Position numbers and translations under genes: made by a program. The notes beneath the pieces are model-generated. The model worked only from the letters and a program-made list of their open reading frames with translations. It did no database searches and was not told the DNA's origin. Source: Candidatus Obscuribacter sp. (GTDB lineage Bacteria > Cyanobacteriota > Vampirovibrionia > Obscuribacterales > Obscuribacteraceae). From it: a DNA stretch of 64,000 bases. Shown here piece after piece: positions 53,979-63,795 of the stretch. Within the stretch, counting starts at the first letter, position 1. The number at the start of each line of letters is the position of its first letter. The stretch spans positions 3,968,001 through 4,032,000 of the forward strand of contig JADJQZ010000001.1 of assembly GCA_016712465.1 (NCBI GenBank), given 5' to 3'.

Positions 53979-55475
53979 CTAACTTAGCTTGTTCAACTCC
54001 AACTCCAACTCCCGCGTCAAGACTTGCTCCTGGGAAGCTTTATCTTTGAGGGTCTGTTTGTCAATACTCGGTATTGCATAATTGAGAGCCTCGGAAATAG
54101 ACTCCACGCCTATTACTTCCAGACCTTTCGGAACACCGCTCAGGGGCAGGTTGACCCGCGGCACAAGGGCCTTGGTAAAACCAAGTCGATGAGCCTCTTT
54201 CAGTCTTTGGGCCAGATTTATGACCGGTCGAATTTCTCCGGTCAGACCCACTTCTCCCACTGCCACCAGGCCAGGATCGATGGAGCGATCAAGAAATGAT
54301 GTGGCAACCGCCAGAGCAATACCGAGATCGCCGGCCGGATCGCTAAAATCCATGCCGCCTACAATATTCACATAGACATCCAGACGGCACAGTGAAAGCT
54401 GGGCTCTTTTTTCCAGCACGGCCAGAAGTTGCAGAAGGCGGTTGTAATCCCAACCATTCACTACTCGTCTAGGTGAGGGATTGGGGGTGGCCACGGTGAG
54501 GGCCTGCACTTCCAGAAGCAGACTGCGACTACCCTCGCCGCCGGCAATCACGGCGGTGCCTGAGGGCGCTTGCTTGAGGCCGACTTTGGAAAGCCTGTCT
54601 CCCAGGAAGAGCGCGCTGGGATTCTCCACCTCTTTCAGTCCCTCTTCCATCATGGCGAAAATAGCCAGTTCCGAGGTGGAGCCGAAACGGTTCTTGACGG
54701 CCCGCAAGAGCCTAAGCTGCCTCAAACTGTCCCCTTCAAACTGCAGGACCACATCCACCATGTGTTCAAGCACGCGCGGACCGGCGATGGTACCTTCTTT
54801 GGTTACATGCCCCACCATAATGGTGGCAATATTGCGCGATTTTGCCCCGTTTATGAGCAATTGCGTGCCTTCACGCACCTGCGAAACGGAACCGGCCGCC
54901 GAGGATATCTCCGGGTGATAGACCGACTGGATGCTGTCCACCACGCAGACCACAGCCTCGGTATTATTCATCAAATCATAGGCCGCCACCACGTTCTGCT
55001 CTGCCGCCACCAGTACGTTCTCGCTTCTCACCCCCAGCCGCTCGGCTCTAAGCTTAACCTGAGCCGCCGACTCCTCGCCGGTTATATAGAGCACTTTATG
55101 CTTGTCGGCCAGATTCTTCGCCACCTGCATCAAAAGGGTAGACTTACCAATACCGGGATCGCCCGCTAGAAGCAGCACGGCACCCGGTACAAGACCGCCG
55201 CCCAGCACTTCATCCAAACCCTTCATGCAAGTGGAAAGTCTTTCGGCTTCGTCAACGGCAATCTCCGTAATCGGCTTGGAAACGGCACCGGAAACCGCCT
55301 CACCACTCTTAGCCTGAGCCAGACGCTGGGCAAAGCCTTTCTTGCCGGCCTCATCCTCCATGACAAGCTCTTCCGTCAAAGTGCTCCAGCCGCCGCAGTC
55401 GGTGCAACGCCCCAGGAAGCGAGAAGTCTGAAACCCACACTGCTGGCAAACCCAGCGCGATTTAGCCTTAGCCAT
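53979..55475 (-). CDS. radA: DNA repair protein RadA/Sms
   Basis: 498 residues. The N-terminal zinc finger is CQQCGFQTSRFLGRCTDCGGW. The RecA-like ATPase has Walker A AGDPGIGKST and the RadA-specific KNRFGSTSE motif. The C-terminal Lon-like domain contains GGMDFSDPAGDLGIALA and VGEVGLTGEIRPV. RadA helps branch migration in recombination. The tail beyond ~460 is longer than usual and Glu/Leu/Lys-rich. It forms a unit with uvrC. Confidence 0.95.
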   Translation of the reverse strand: MAKAKSRWVCQQCGFQTSRFLGRCTDCGGWSTLTEELVMEDEAGKKGFAQRLAQAKSGEAVSGAVSKPITEIAVDEAERLSTCMKGLDEVLGGGLVPGAVLLLAGDPGIGKSTLLMQVAKNLADKHKVLYITGEESAAQVKLRAERLGVRSENVLVAAEQNVVAAYDLMNNTEAVVCVVDSIQSVYHPEISSAAGSVSQVREGTQLLINGAKSRNIATIMVGHVTKEGTIAGPRVLEHMVDVVLQFEGDSLRQLRLLRAVKNRFGSTSELAIFAMMEEGLKEVENPSALFLGDRLSKVGLKQAPSGTAVIAGGEGSRSLLLEVQALTVATPNPSPRRVVNGWDYNRLLQLLAVLEKRAQLSLCRLDVYVNIVGGMDFSDPAGDLGIALAVATSFLDRSIDPGLVAVGEVGLTGEIRPVINLAQRLKEAHRLGFTKALVPRVNLPLSGVPKGLEVIGVESISEALNYAIPSIDKQTLKDKASQEQVLTRELELELNKLS

Positions 55476-55568
55476 ACACCCGCCACTCGAAAGAAACTAC
55501 AACAGGTATTTTAGCGCCTCATACATCTTGTATACTTATGCAGCGAGTACCCCCGGAGGGCGATCCAC

Positions 55569-55865
55569 ATGTCAAGATTACCGGCAATTACATCGTTTGT
55601 CTTTGTTCTGACCTTTCTGGCATCCACGCTCCCCTGCTGTCAGCGGGCAGATGCCTGCGGACTGGCGCAACCCCCCATAGATCTGCACGGCGTGAATTTG
55701 CAAAAGTACGGCGGCAGTGACCCCCACGGTCCAGACCCGCACGGCGACGATCCCCGCGACGAACAACACGACCCAAGTATGCCGGCCAATCGAGATCAAA
55801 AAGAGCACAAAGCTCCCAAAGATGTCTATGGCGGGCAATACCCAAATGGTCAGGCCCCCTACTGA
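55569..55865 (+). CDS. Small secreted His/Asp/Pro-rich protein
   Basis: 98 residues. ATG 55569 follows GGAGGG nine bases upstream. A signal peptide (LPAITSFVFVLTFLASTLPCCQRADA) is followed by a mature part with three cysteines in its first region and a DPHGPDPHGDDPRDEQHDP repeat that could bind divalent metal. The LPCC does not fit a lipobox well, so lipoprotein status is uncertain. It lies 52 bases before lgt. Family unknown. Confidence 0.55.
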   Translation: MSRLPAITSFVFVLTFLASTLPCCQRADACGLAQPPIDLHGVNLQKYGGSDPHGPDPHGDDPRDEQHDPSMPANRDQKEHKAPKDVYGGQYPNGQAPY

Positions 55866-55917
55866 AGAAAGATGCGGAGCAAGCTTGCTAGTTAATGAAA
55901 ACAGGAAGCAGGGCTAA

Positions 55918-56805
55918 ATGAACCTTGCATCTCCAGGGGCAATAATCTGCCAGCTTGGTCCTTTCACGATTCGCTACTACGGGGTGATGATCGCCCTCGG
56001 TTTTGTAGCTGCCCTCTTTTGCGCTACCAGGCTGGCCAGAAAACTAAGCTTGAGCAGTGAAACTCTAGTCAGCCTGGCCCTCTACAGCTTTATCTTCGGC
56101 ATCGTGGGCGCTCGCCTTTATTATGTCCTCTTGAGCCTGGACAATTTCATCGGCAGACCCATGGAGGTATTTGCCACCTGGCGCGGCGGTCTTTCCATCC
56201 ACGGCGGCATCATCGGCGGTGTCATTGCCGGCTGCATCTACCTGCGCTCACAGAGGAAACCAATTCTGCCTTATGCCGATGTAATGGGAGCCTGCCTGCC
56301 CCTGGCCCAGGCAATCGGACGCTGGGGCAATTTCTTCAATTCAGAAGCCTACGGACTGCCGGTAACAGCCGACTTCCCCCTCAGGCTCTATATTCCGCCG
56401 GGTAGCCGCACGCTGCAGTACCGGCTTTACGATTTCTTCCACCCCACTTTTCTTTACGAGGCGGTGTGGGATCTGGCTCTCTTTGCCTACCTATATTTTT
56501 ATTTCGCTAAGAAGAACCGGGGCATGCCGGGCATGACTTTCTTCCTCTACCTCTCCGGTTACTCCGTTGGACGCATTCTTATTGAACAGTTGAGAATCGA
56601 CAGCGTCTCTTATTTCTATTCTTATCCGGTACCGCTTCTGGTGTCAGCCGCCACCCTCGTGTTTTCCCTTTCGGCCATGTTGCATATTTACAACAAGCAT
56701 CATAACGAAGATGTACCAGTACCAGCACCAGCCCCGGTACCGGCGCCAACACCCGAGCCGGAGCCTGCAACAGAAGAACCTTCTCAGCCGGATCAAATGG
56801 GCTGA
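55918..56805 (+). CDS. lgt: Prolipoprotein diacylglyceryl transferase
   Basis: 295 residues with seven or so transmembrane helices. Lgt marks are IRYYGVMIALGF near the start, RGGLSIHGGIIGG containing the essential His, the signature GRWGNFFNSEAYG, and YSVGRILIEQLR near the end. The enzyme moves diacylglycerol from phosphatidylglycerol to the lipobox cysteine of prolipoproteins at the inner membrane. The C-terminal ~30 residues are a Pro/Ala/Glu-rich tail not needed by the family. Confidence 0.95.
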   Translation: MNLASPGAIICQLGPFTIRYYGVMIALGFVAALFCATRLARKLSLSSETLVSLALYSFIFGIVGARLYYVLLSLDNFIGRPMEVFATWRGGLSIHGGIIGGVIAGCIYLRSQRKPILPYADVMGACLPLAQAIGRWGNFFNSEAYGLPVTADFPLRLYIPPGSRTLQYRLYDFFHPTFLYEAVWDLALFAYLYFYFAKKNRGMPGMTFFLYLSGYSVGRILIEQLRIDSVSYFYSYPVPLLVSAATLVFSLSAMLHIYNKHHNEDVPVPAPAPVPAPTPEPEPATEEPSQPDQMG

Positions 56806-56854
56806 ATTTTCAAAAGGTCTCATCTGAGTAAGTGAAACAGTCCTGACTACTCAG

Positions 56855-56892
56855 CCAGTGGTGTATGCATCCGCAGATGCAGACACCACTGG
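56855..56892. other. Long hairpin between convergent genes
   Basis: CCAGTGGTGT (56855-56864) pairs with ACACCACTGG (56883-56892). Inside it, TGCATC pairs with GATGCA around CGCA, with one A/G mismatch between the two stems. No T-run follows on either strand. It lies between lgt and the convergent RloB-like gene and may protect both 3' ends or act as a bidirectional barrier. Confidence 0.6.
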
Positions 56893-56931
56893 TTCCGAAA
56901 CATTTCAAACAACCATTGTATGAAAGTTCCT

Positions 56932-57498
56932 CTACCATCCTATAGCTCGCAGAAATTCAGCAAGTTCCGGCTCGACCTCAGCAGCCCGCTGAACCTCTGT
57001 ACATCCAACTCTCTCGCCCAATCTCACGGCTGCCATACCTTTCCTATACTGCGGCCAGACTTTGTGTAACAGAGTCAGCGCATCACGTGGCAACGATGGC
57101 CGATTGTCTCGAAATCCATCAAAATGCCTAAGCAAGAATGCTTCATGACAAGGTTCTTGCCAGATCAACCTTAAATCCAGTTTCAAGGCCAGCCGATCAG
57201 CTTCTTGATCCCTCATTTTATCGCAACCTCGAAGATCGCTATCCAGCAATAAGGCCCGATGAATGTAGTCTGGACTGCCTCGTCTGTTGTTTCTTAATAG
57301 GTGTTCTTCACAGCGCTTGACCAGGGTATACGAATCACCCCCACCCGGGCTAAGCAATACTACGTCAAGATGTATATCCTGCCTTCGCTGCTCGATAAGG
57401 TTGCCTAATAAGACTCCGTAGCCCCTCTCGCTATCGCCCTCACAGCCAAGGAATATGCGACGCCGCTGCCGCCGCAATAGACTACGCTTCCCATTCAT
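56932..57498 (-). CDS. RloB-like protein (AbiLii-type)
   Basis: 188 residues. After a basic start, IFLGCEGDSERGYGVLL matches the RloB pattern of a strand ending in an acidic E-G-x-x-E-like motif. A second strand ends in HRALLLDSDLRG, giving the conserved aspartates of this TOPRIM-like nuclease fold. It starts inside the stop of the ATPase gene (ATGA overlap), so the two are coupled. AAA ATPase plus RloB is the AbiL abortive-infection arrangement; the RloB part is probably the effector. Confidence 0.7.
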   Translation of the reverse strand: MNGKRSLLRRQRRRIFLGCEGDSERGYGVLLGNLIEQRRQDIHLDVVLLSPGGGDSYTLVKRCEEHLLRNNRRGSPDYIHRALLLDSDLRGCDKMRDQEADRLALKLDLRLIWQEPCHEAFLLRHFDGFRDNRPSLPRDALTLLHKVWPQYRKGMAAVRLGERVGCTEVQRAAEVEPELAEFLRAIGW

Positions 57499-58721
57499 CC
57501 GATCTTCGGCACTGCTCCATATACGCCACCGAGGTACTTTCGATAGAAATTGTCAGTACGTCTGACGGCATTAATATCACTCAATCTATAAGTCATTGTC
57601 CGGCCGTGACTGTCCTTTTCACAGAAGAAGATTTCCTCCTTCGTAAGATCCTCAAGCAGAGAAGCTCCCTGACTGGTTATCCAGAGTTGCGCATGGTACG
57701 GATTTCTCTTTGGATCGTAATACCAACGAAGAATCTCTGGAACTACTAGTGGATGAATAGACAGATCAAGCTCGTCTATAAGCGCCACTCCTCCGGTCTC
57801 AAGCGCGCGAAAAATCAGAGGAAAAATTTTGACAAACTGCCTGGTTCCATGACTTTCGAAGGGAAACAGAAGAGGCTGATCGAGTCCACTATGGTCAACA
57901 GTAAAAATAGGACCACTAGCAGTGACAACCACATCTAACTTTCTAATTCCAAGATCAATCCGCTCAATCTCTCTATTCAGCGCATCAAGCAGAGCAGGGT
58001 TCGCCTTGTACATCTGTGCAACCGATAGATCATCGAAATCTGCCTTATAAATCAATATGTTGGAGACAACCAGTCCGGCAAGATTCCAGAGGTAAAAAGA
58101 GCTCTCATGTTTTAACTGTACAAGAGTAGATACAACACTGGCATTGTCCCGAAGAATTTTCTCAAGCGGAAGGTTATAACCAGACATACCAAACTTCCTG
58201 TGGCCCTTTACTTTTCCAGACTCGTCCCGATAGAAAAGCTTGACCTGCTTATTGGTTTCAAGCGGCCAGTATTTCAGAGTCTCGGACAAAACCTTTTCTG
58301 GTTTGCCGCTTGCTCCTCCGAGAACAACTTCGTACCGATAAATGCTCGAATTTCTAGGATTCGGCTCCGGCGTAGCCATATTTCGTGGATCAGACGGTCC
58401 GGTAAACCATACTGCCAACCGTGTAGGCTCATTCTGCATCTTCTCATCAAGAAACCTGCTAAATGGAAGACTACTATCCGGCGAGATGGAAAAACTATCT
58501 CGAACAAACCAGGAAAGGAATGAAAGTGCCTTCAACACGTTGGACTTTCCTGAGGCATTCTGCCCAAAAATTGAGACTACCTTTGGTGCCCTCTCAGACA
58601 TACCCGGCCCGATCTCAGCCAAACGGCCAGGATTGTCGGAAACTGAACGACCTACCCTGAGATCAATTATCTGAGGGTTCCGGATTGAATAGAAATTCTC
58701 GATTTCCAACATGAATAACAT
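57495..58721 (-). CDS. AAA15-family ATPase (AbiLi-type defence protein)
   Basis: 408 residues. The N-terminus LEIENFYSIRNPQIIDL is the usual start of overcoming-lysogeny-like/AAA15 ATPases. Walker A is FGQNASGKSN, and Walker B GGVALIDELDLSIHP combines with the D-loop His. SQGASLLED follows as the switch region. Such ATPases sense phage infection and control a partner nuclease, as in AbiL or PARIS; here the partner is RloB-like, which points to AbiL. No other defence genes adjoin it. The gap upstream to 59008 (~290 bases) shows nothing clear. Confidence 0.75.
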   Translation of the reverse strand: MLFMLEIENFYSIRNPQIIDLRVGRSVSDNPGRLAEIGPGMSERAPKVVSIFGQNASGKSNVLKALSFLSWFVRDSFSISPDSSLPFSRFLDEKMQNEPTRLAVWFTGPSDPRNMATPEPNPRNSSIYRYEVVLGGASGKPEKVLSETLKYWPLETNKQVKLFYRDESGKVKGHRKFGMSGYNLPLEKILRDNASVVSTLVQLKHESSFYLWNLAGLVVSNILIYKADFDDLSVAQMYKANPALLDALNREIERIDLGIRKLDVVVTASGPIFTVDHSGLDQPLLFPFESHGTRQFVKIFPLIFRALETGGVALIDELDLSIHPLVVPEILRWYYDPKRNPYHAQLWITSQGASLLEDLTKEEIFFCEKDSHGRTMTYRLSDINAVRRTDNFYRKYLGGVYGAVPKIG

Positions 58722-59008
58722 CAGGGCACCTTGGTTTACACCCCAAGTATATCATTAAGTCGCATTTTTGACGATTTTTAGTCAACTTCTCCGTTTTTCC
58801 ACTCATTCCTCGTGCATTTATTACAATCATTGCAAACATCTCACAGCAAGAAGGCGTACAAACTCAATCCCGTGTTGGGACCAGACTAATTCGGTTCTCA
58901 GCCTCCACGTAGGAACCAGGCACCGGTCAACGCTCAGAACCTAGTTGAATGTTGCGCTCTGCTTGGAGAGACTCAAGTCCGCAAGAAAATTGCCCTCTCG
59001 GGCTAAGG

Positions 59009-59569
59009 CTATTTGTCGCGCCAGAGTTTATTTATGGCACCAAGGGCGCCACCAACAACTGCTCCACCGACGACGCCACCGGAGAGCGCGGCAGCCGCCT
59101 CACCGACAGCCTTTACGGCATCCCGCCCCTTAATATCTGAAGGTTTACCGTTTAAAATCTCCCTGCCCACGCGAGCGGCACCACCGGCCACAGCTTCGAA
59201 TGCACCGGCAGCGGCTGCTTTACCCAGTTCGGAGGCTCTCTCCATTTGAGAACCGGCGGCAGCACCGGCAGCCGCGCCGAGCGCCGCCTGCACGCCAACT
59301 CTGTATCCAATGCCAGCCATGCCTCCGGCACAAAGCGCGGCACCGACACAGGCAGCAGCACCAACCTTCTCAGCGCTTTCCTGGATGGCAGGCTCCACCT
59401 TCTTGAGGGAAAGCGCATCAAGGGGAGAAAAATCCAGGGTGGCTACAGACGATTCTTTTTCATGGGCGGTTGCAACTTTGTCTTGCGGCACAGCCATTTT
59501 CAAAACATCAACACTATTCAGCCCGGTGCTCTTTTCGCCGGCGCTATCGCCATCTCTTCTAATATCCAT
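59009..59569 (-). CDS. Glycine-zipper hydrophobic protein
   Basis: 186 residues from ATG 59569, chosen for GGGAGG seven bases upstream. A polar N-terminal ~75 residues is followed by two long Ala/Gly-rich hydrophobic regions (GAAACVGAALCAGGMAGIGY... ALGAAAGAAAG, and ALSGGVVGGAVVGGALGAI). These resemble glycine zippers in membrane-inserting or bacteriocin-like proteins. No leader motif is visible. Function unknown; it stands alone between the defence pair and the giant TPR gene. Confidence 0.55.
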   Translation of the reverse strand: MDIRRDGDSAGEKSTGLNSVDVLKMAVPQDKVATAHEKESSVATLDFSPLDALSLKKVEPAIQESAEKVGAAACVGAALCAGGMAGIGYRVGVQAALGAAAGAAAGSQMERASELGKAAAAGAFEAVAGGAARVGREILNGKPSDIKGRDAVKAVGEAAAALSGGVVGGAVVGGALGAINKLWRDK

Positions 59570-59713
59570 AAGAAAACCTCCCGCCACCGAGGATGGCAGA
59601 CATAAAAGTATTTGTCAGCAGGGGTGAATTTGCCGGGGCGACAAATTGCTTCGTGCTGAAAGGTTAGGTCAGAAATGTTTCAAACCTGTTTAAGCGGTAC
59701 AGGCTGGTTGACA

Positions 59714-62700
59714 CTACTTACGACCGGCTGGAGCCAGCAGTTTCAGGCGCTCTTTGACGGCAGCGGTGTTGGCATTACCGGCAGGAGCCGAGCGCATGAA
59801 TTTCTGATACTCTTCCACGGCCTTGGCCGGTTGCTTGAGACCTTCGTAGACAGTACCCAGATAGTAGTAGGTGTCCACCAGGGTCTTATCCATAGATAAG
59901 GCTCTCATGTACTCCGACATGGCTTTCTGCAGATTATTCTGAGCCTGATAGGCCGTGCCCAGGTAACTATGGGTGGTGGCATCATCATAGATCTTGAGGG
60001 AGGCCTCGTAATCGGCAATGGCGCCGGGCACATCGTTCTTCTGGGTTTGTTTCTCAATGGCAGAATTAACTAGAGGCGCCGCCTTAGCCTGCTTGAGCTG
60101 CTTAATAAGCTGCGGATAGGCCGGCTCTTTGGGATTTAGATTGCGTGCCTTTTCGTACTGAGCGATGGCATTATCGTAGTCTTCCTTGGCCTGATAACAA
60201 GTGCCGAGGCTATAGTAGTAGCTGGCTTCGTTGGGGAAAGACTTGAGAGCCTCCTGATATTTGGCGATGGCCTCATCGTATTTCTTGTCCGTCTGCAATT
60301 GCACGGCTTCGTTGAAAGCAGCGGAAGCAGCCGTGGAAGCCTGAACCTGCGCCTTGGTAGCCAGCACCTGACACTTCGAGGGGTCTAGCTTGATAGCCTG
60401 CATACGTGCCCGGGCATCGGCGGCATAGCTGCCGGTGGGCTTGGCGGCCAGGTACTTGCCGTATTCAGAAACGGCGTCCGGTACACGTTTGTAGTTCTCA
60501 TCGATTAAACCGGCAAAGTACCAGTTGTCCGACTCGTTTTTGGCATCGAGGTCCACCGCCTTCAGGTAACACCTTCTGGCATTGGCGAAGTCGTCATTAG
60601 ATTGATAGGCGCCGGCCAGGTTGGTCCAACCATGAGCATTGGTGGGGAACATAGCCAGAGACTTCTCATAAAGCGGAATGGCAGCTGCCAGATCGCCGGC
60701 CGTGTGTTTCTGTACGGCTTCATCCATGATGGGCTGAGCCTGAGCCATTTGCGCCGAGGCCAGAGCCTGTTTGTAGCCGGCCAGATCTTTGGAGGGAGCC
60801 TTACTGACGGCATCCTGATAGGTTCTTATGGCATTATCAAAGTCGCCCTTGGCCTGATAGCAAGTAGCCAGAGCATAGAGATAAGCCGATTCCTTCGGCA
60901 TAAGCGATATGGCTTTTTGGTAGAGCGGAATGGCACCATCGTAATCTGCCGCCTGCTGCTTCTTAATCGCTTCATCATAGGCAGAGGAAGCTTCCTGCGC
61001 GTTCTTCACATCGGATGTGGTGGCAAGCTTTTGTGTGGCCGATGGGTTGGCACTCAAGGCTTTGATACGTTCTCTGGCGGCACCGGCATACTGGGAGCTG
61101 GGTGCTTGCTGGGTGTAGGAATTGTATTTGTTAATGGCCTGCATGCCCCGGCCAAAGTTTTCGTCGATGGCCGCCATCAAGTAAAGACAATCCACGCAAC
61201 CCTTTTTATCAAGGTTGTAGGCTTTCTGATAGGCATCGAAAGCTTCCTGAAACTTGTCTGTGGCCTGATAAGCCACACCCAGGTTCATATAGATGGAACC
61301 ATTATCAGGATCAAGCTGGGCGGCCTGACCATAAAGGCTGATGGCACCGGCAACGTCGCCACCGGTCTGCTTATCGTAAGCTTGTTTGACCAGGGGACCG
61401 GCTTTGAGAATGTTGGCGTCTTTGATAGCCTTCTTGTACAGTGGTTCGGCTGGAGACACTCCCTGAGCCTTAATGTAGAAGGCAATGGCGTTATCCAGGT
61501 CGCCTTTCTGCTGGTATGCAGTACCAAGGGCGTAGAGGAAATCGGCATTGTCGCCCTGGATGGAGAGCGCTTTTTGATAAAGGGCGATGGCCTGATCAAA
61601 CTGTCCGTTCTTCTGCAATTCCACAGCCTTGGTGTAAGAATCGGAAGCATCTTTGTCCTTAGCCAGTTCCGCTTCAGACTTGATTTTTATGGTGGCGGTA
61701 GGGTTTTTCGAAAGAGCTTCAAAGCGAGCCTTAGCCTGGGCGGCATAAGTGCCGTTTGCGGCCTGGGCCAGGTAAGACTGATACTCGGCCCTGGCCTGAT
61801 TGCCGTTGCCGTTATGTTCATCGATGGTGGCGATGAAGTAGAGGTTATTGATCTGTCCGGTCTTATCCAGTTCGATAGCCCTGGTATACGAGCGACGGGC
61901 ATTTTGATAGTCTTGCATGGCATACTGAGCCGATGCCAGGTTATAAACCAGACCGGCATTATTCGGCACTATATCCAGTGCCTTGGTATAGAGATCGACG
62001 GCGGCAATGTAGTCTTTCTCTTTGTGTTTGGCAAGGGCGGCATCGATGATGGGCTGGGCCTTCAAGTCCTTAACTTTGACGAGCGCATCCTGGTAAGACT
62101 TATTTTTTGGATCAATGCTGGCCGCTAAGTTGTATTCGGCAATGGCTTGATCAAAGTCTTTCTTGAGCTGGTAGGCAGCCCCGATGTTGAAGTGGATACC
62201 GGCATCATTAGGAGCGTTCTTCAAAAGTTCCTGATACTTGGCGATGGCGCCGTCGTAGTTCTGCGCCTTAAAGAGATCGTCGGCAGCTTTAGACAGATCG
62301 CCTATGTTCTTGTCTTTGAGGGCCACGGTGGCGGTTTTGATACCTTCCTGGGCACCCATATTGGCCGGATCAAGCTGCAGACACTGCTGGTAGGAATCCA
62401 GGGCGCCCTTATAGTCTTCCTTGGCCTGCAGAGCCGTACCGATGTTCATGAAGATACTGGCCCGCTGCCGGTTATCTCCGGCCGGCACCATAGCTAGTGC
62501 CTTCTGGTAATACTGGATGGCCAGATCGTAGTGTTTCTGGCTCTGCTGTTCCACACCCAGGTTAATGAGCCTGTCTATGCTGAACTGAGCCTTGGCGGCA
62601 GGCAGTGCCGCCAGAAGTTTTTCCGCCACCGGATTTCTTTTGCCGGGCGAGAGGCTCAAGGCAAGCCGAAACTCTGCTTCAGCCTGTCCGAAATCACCTT

Positions 62701-63487
62701 TATATTGCAGTCCCTGACCAAGACCAATGTGGTTTTCAGCGGCGGTGGGATTATCCCTGACAGCAGCTTCCCAGCCGGCTACCAGCGCATCCTGCACATC
62801 AGGGTCATCAGACTTCATGGAAATGGCGCGACCGTAGGCGGCAATGGCATTAGGCAAATCTTTCTTGGTCTGAAAGGCTTGACCTAGCTTGACCTCAATT
62901 GAGGCAGAGTCGGCGGAGCGAGCGGCAGCTTGATATTCGGCAATGGCTTCATCCACTTGATCGCGCACGCGCAAAACATCACCCAGCTTTTCATGCAGGG
63001 CTCCGTCGTCCTTGAGCTTGAGCGCTTCTCTATACTCGACAATGGCGCCAGGGAAGTCGGCAGCTTTGCGGGAAGCGTCACCGAGAGCCACCCTGGTGGC
63101 ATAATCCATGGGGTCTTTGCCCATGGCCCGAATGATGCTGGTGAGGTTACCTATAGTTGTGGGATTCTTGGGATCAAGAAGAGCGGCCCGGTGAAAATAC
63201 TTGATGGCCTCGGTGGGATTCTTTTGAAAAACCAGTCCGTAATTGTTGTAGGCAATGCCCAGGTTCTCGCGGGCTTTCTTGTAGTTAGGGTCCATCTTCA
63301 CCGCTTCTTCCAGCTTCTGAATGGCAAGCTGGTAGTTCTGGGCATTGATGGCCTTTACACCTTCGTTATTGAGATTGACCAGGGCTGCCTGATCGAAACC
63401 ATAGACATGAGCACCACCCAGGGTGAGGGAGAGTGCAAGAGCAAACCTTACGGGAAAGGTTCTTGTGAGTTGCCTGGAAGTTGTCAT
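59714..63487 (-). CDS. Giant exported TPR protein
   Basis: 1257 residues from ATG 63487; an upstream in-frame start at 63535 would put extra residues before the signal peptide. The signal peptide (FPVRFALALSLTLGGAHVYG) is followed by some 25 TPR units to the end. Higher-order repeats of ~230-240 residues are visible: each has a D-N-A-I-x-x-Y TPR set, a C/N-x-Y-F-x-A-x-I-D-E block, and an SYAAxAxARxxAL-x-x-NP junction, three times between ~560 and ~1110. The protein probably forms a long superhelical scaffold in the cell envelope. No enzymatic domain is seen. Confidence 0.8.
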   Translation of the reverse strand: MTTSRQLTRTFPVRFALALSLTLGGAHVYGFDQAALVNLNNEGVKAINAQNYQLAIQKLEEAVKMDPNYKKARENLGIAYNNYGLVFQKNPTEAIKYFHRAALLDPKNPTTIGNLTSIIRAMGKDPMDYATRVALGDASRKAADFPGAIVEYREALKLKDDGALHEKLGDVLRVRDQVDEAIAEYQAAARSADSASIEVKLGQAFQTKKDLPNAIAAYGRAISMKSDDPDVQDALVAGWEAAVRDNPTAAENHIGLGQGLQYKGDFGQAEAEFRLALSLSPGKRNPVAEKLLAALPAAKAQFSIDRLINLGVEQQSQKHYDLAIQYYQKALAMVPAGDNRQRASIFMNIGTALQAKEDYKGALDSYQQCLQLDPANMGAQEGIKTATVALKDKNIGDLSKAADDLFKAQNYDGAIAKYQELLKNAPNDAGIHFNIGAAYQLKKDFDQAIAEYNLAASIDPKNKSYQDALVKVKDLKAQPIIDAALAKHKEKDYIAAVDLYTKALDIVPNNAGLVYNLASAQYAMQDYQNARRSYTRAIELDKTGQINNLYFIATIDEHNGNGNQARAEYQSYLAQAANGTYAAQAKARFEALSKNPTATIKIKSEAELAKDKDASDSYTKAVELQKNGQFDQAIALYQKALSIQGDNADFLYALGTAYQQKGDLDNAIAFYIKAQGVSPAEPLYKKAIKDANILKAGPLVKQAYDKQTGGDVAGAISLYGQAAQLDPDNGSIYMNLGVAYQATDKFQEAFDAYQKAYNLDKKGCVDCLYLMAAIDENFGRGMQAINKYNSYTQQAPSSQYAGAARERIKALSANPSATQKLATTSDVKNAQEASSAYDEAIKKQQAADYDGAIPLYQKAISLMPKESAYLYALATCYQAKGDFDNAIRTYQDAVSKAPSKDLAGYKQALASAQMAQAQPIMDEAVQKHTAGDLAAAIPLYEKSLAMFPTNAHGWTNLAGAYQSNDDFANARRCYLKAVDLDAKNESDNWYFAGLIDENYKRVPDAVSEYGKYLAAKPTGSYAADARARMQAIKLDPSKCQVLATKAQVQASTAASAAFNEAVQLQTDKKYDEAIAKYQEALKSFPNEASYYYSLGTCYQAKEDYDNAIAQYEKARNLNPKEPAYPQLIKQLKQAKAAPLVNSAIEKQTQKNDVPGAIADYEASLKIYDDATTHSYLGTAYQAQNNLQKAMSEYMRALSMDKTLVDTYYYLGTVYEGLKQPAKAVEEYQKFMRSAPAGNANTAAVKERLKLLAPAGRK

Positions 63488-63705
63488 TATTACTTTCAAC
63501 TGTGTTAGATATTGAATCCGGTTTACTAAGTACATAGGATTTTAGTCTATTGATAGCTTCAAAGACCTTTTCTGCAAAGAGGATTTTGCCTACAAAAGGG
63601 GCCGGGGAAAACCCAGCTTGCCTTATGAAAGCACCGTGGTTGTTTCAAAGAAGCAAATTCAGGTGCTTTTGTTCCGGCACGGCAAGCAGACTTGAAAACC
63701 AGAGA

Positions 63706-63735
63706 TAAAAGAAGGGAGCCCCACAAGGGGCCCCC
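63706..63735 (-). terminator. Intrinsic terminator of hpf
   Basis: On the - strand GGGGGCCCC pairs with GGGGCTCCC (9 pairs, one G-T) around TTGT and is followed by TTCTTTTAT. It lies ~60 bases after the hpf stop. Confidence 0.85.
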
Positions 63736-63795
63736 TGCCAGTAGCTGTCTAATGGAGGCGGACCAGCCGCCCTCTGAACCAGAGACGATTAGACT

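Noticed and set aside
60602..62128. Open frame of 508 codons on the + strand opposite the giant TPR gene
   Set aside because: It is the antisense shadow of regular TPR codons; the TPR frame is clearly the real one.
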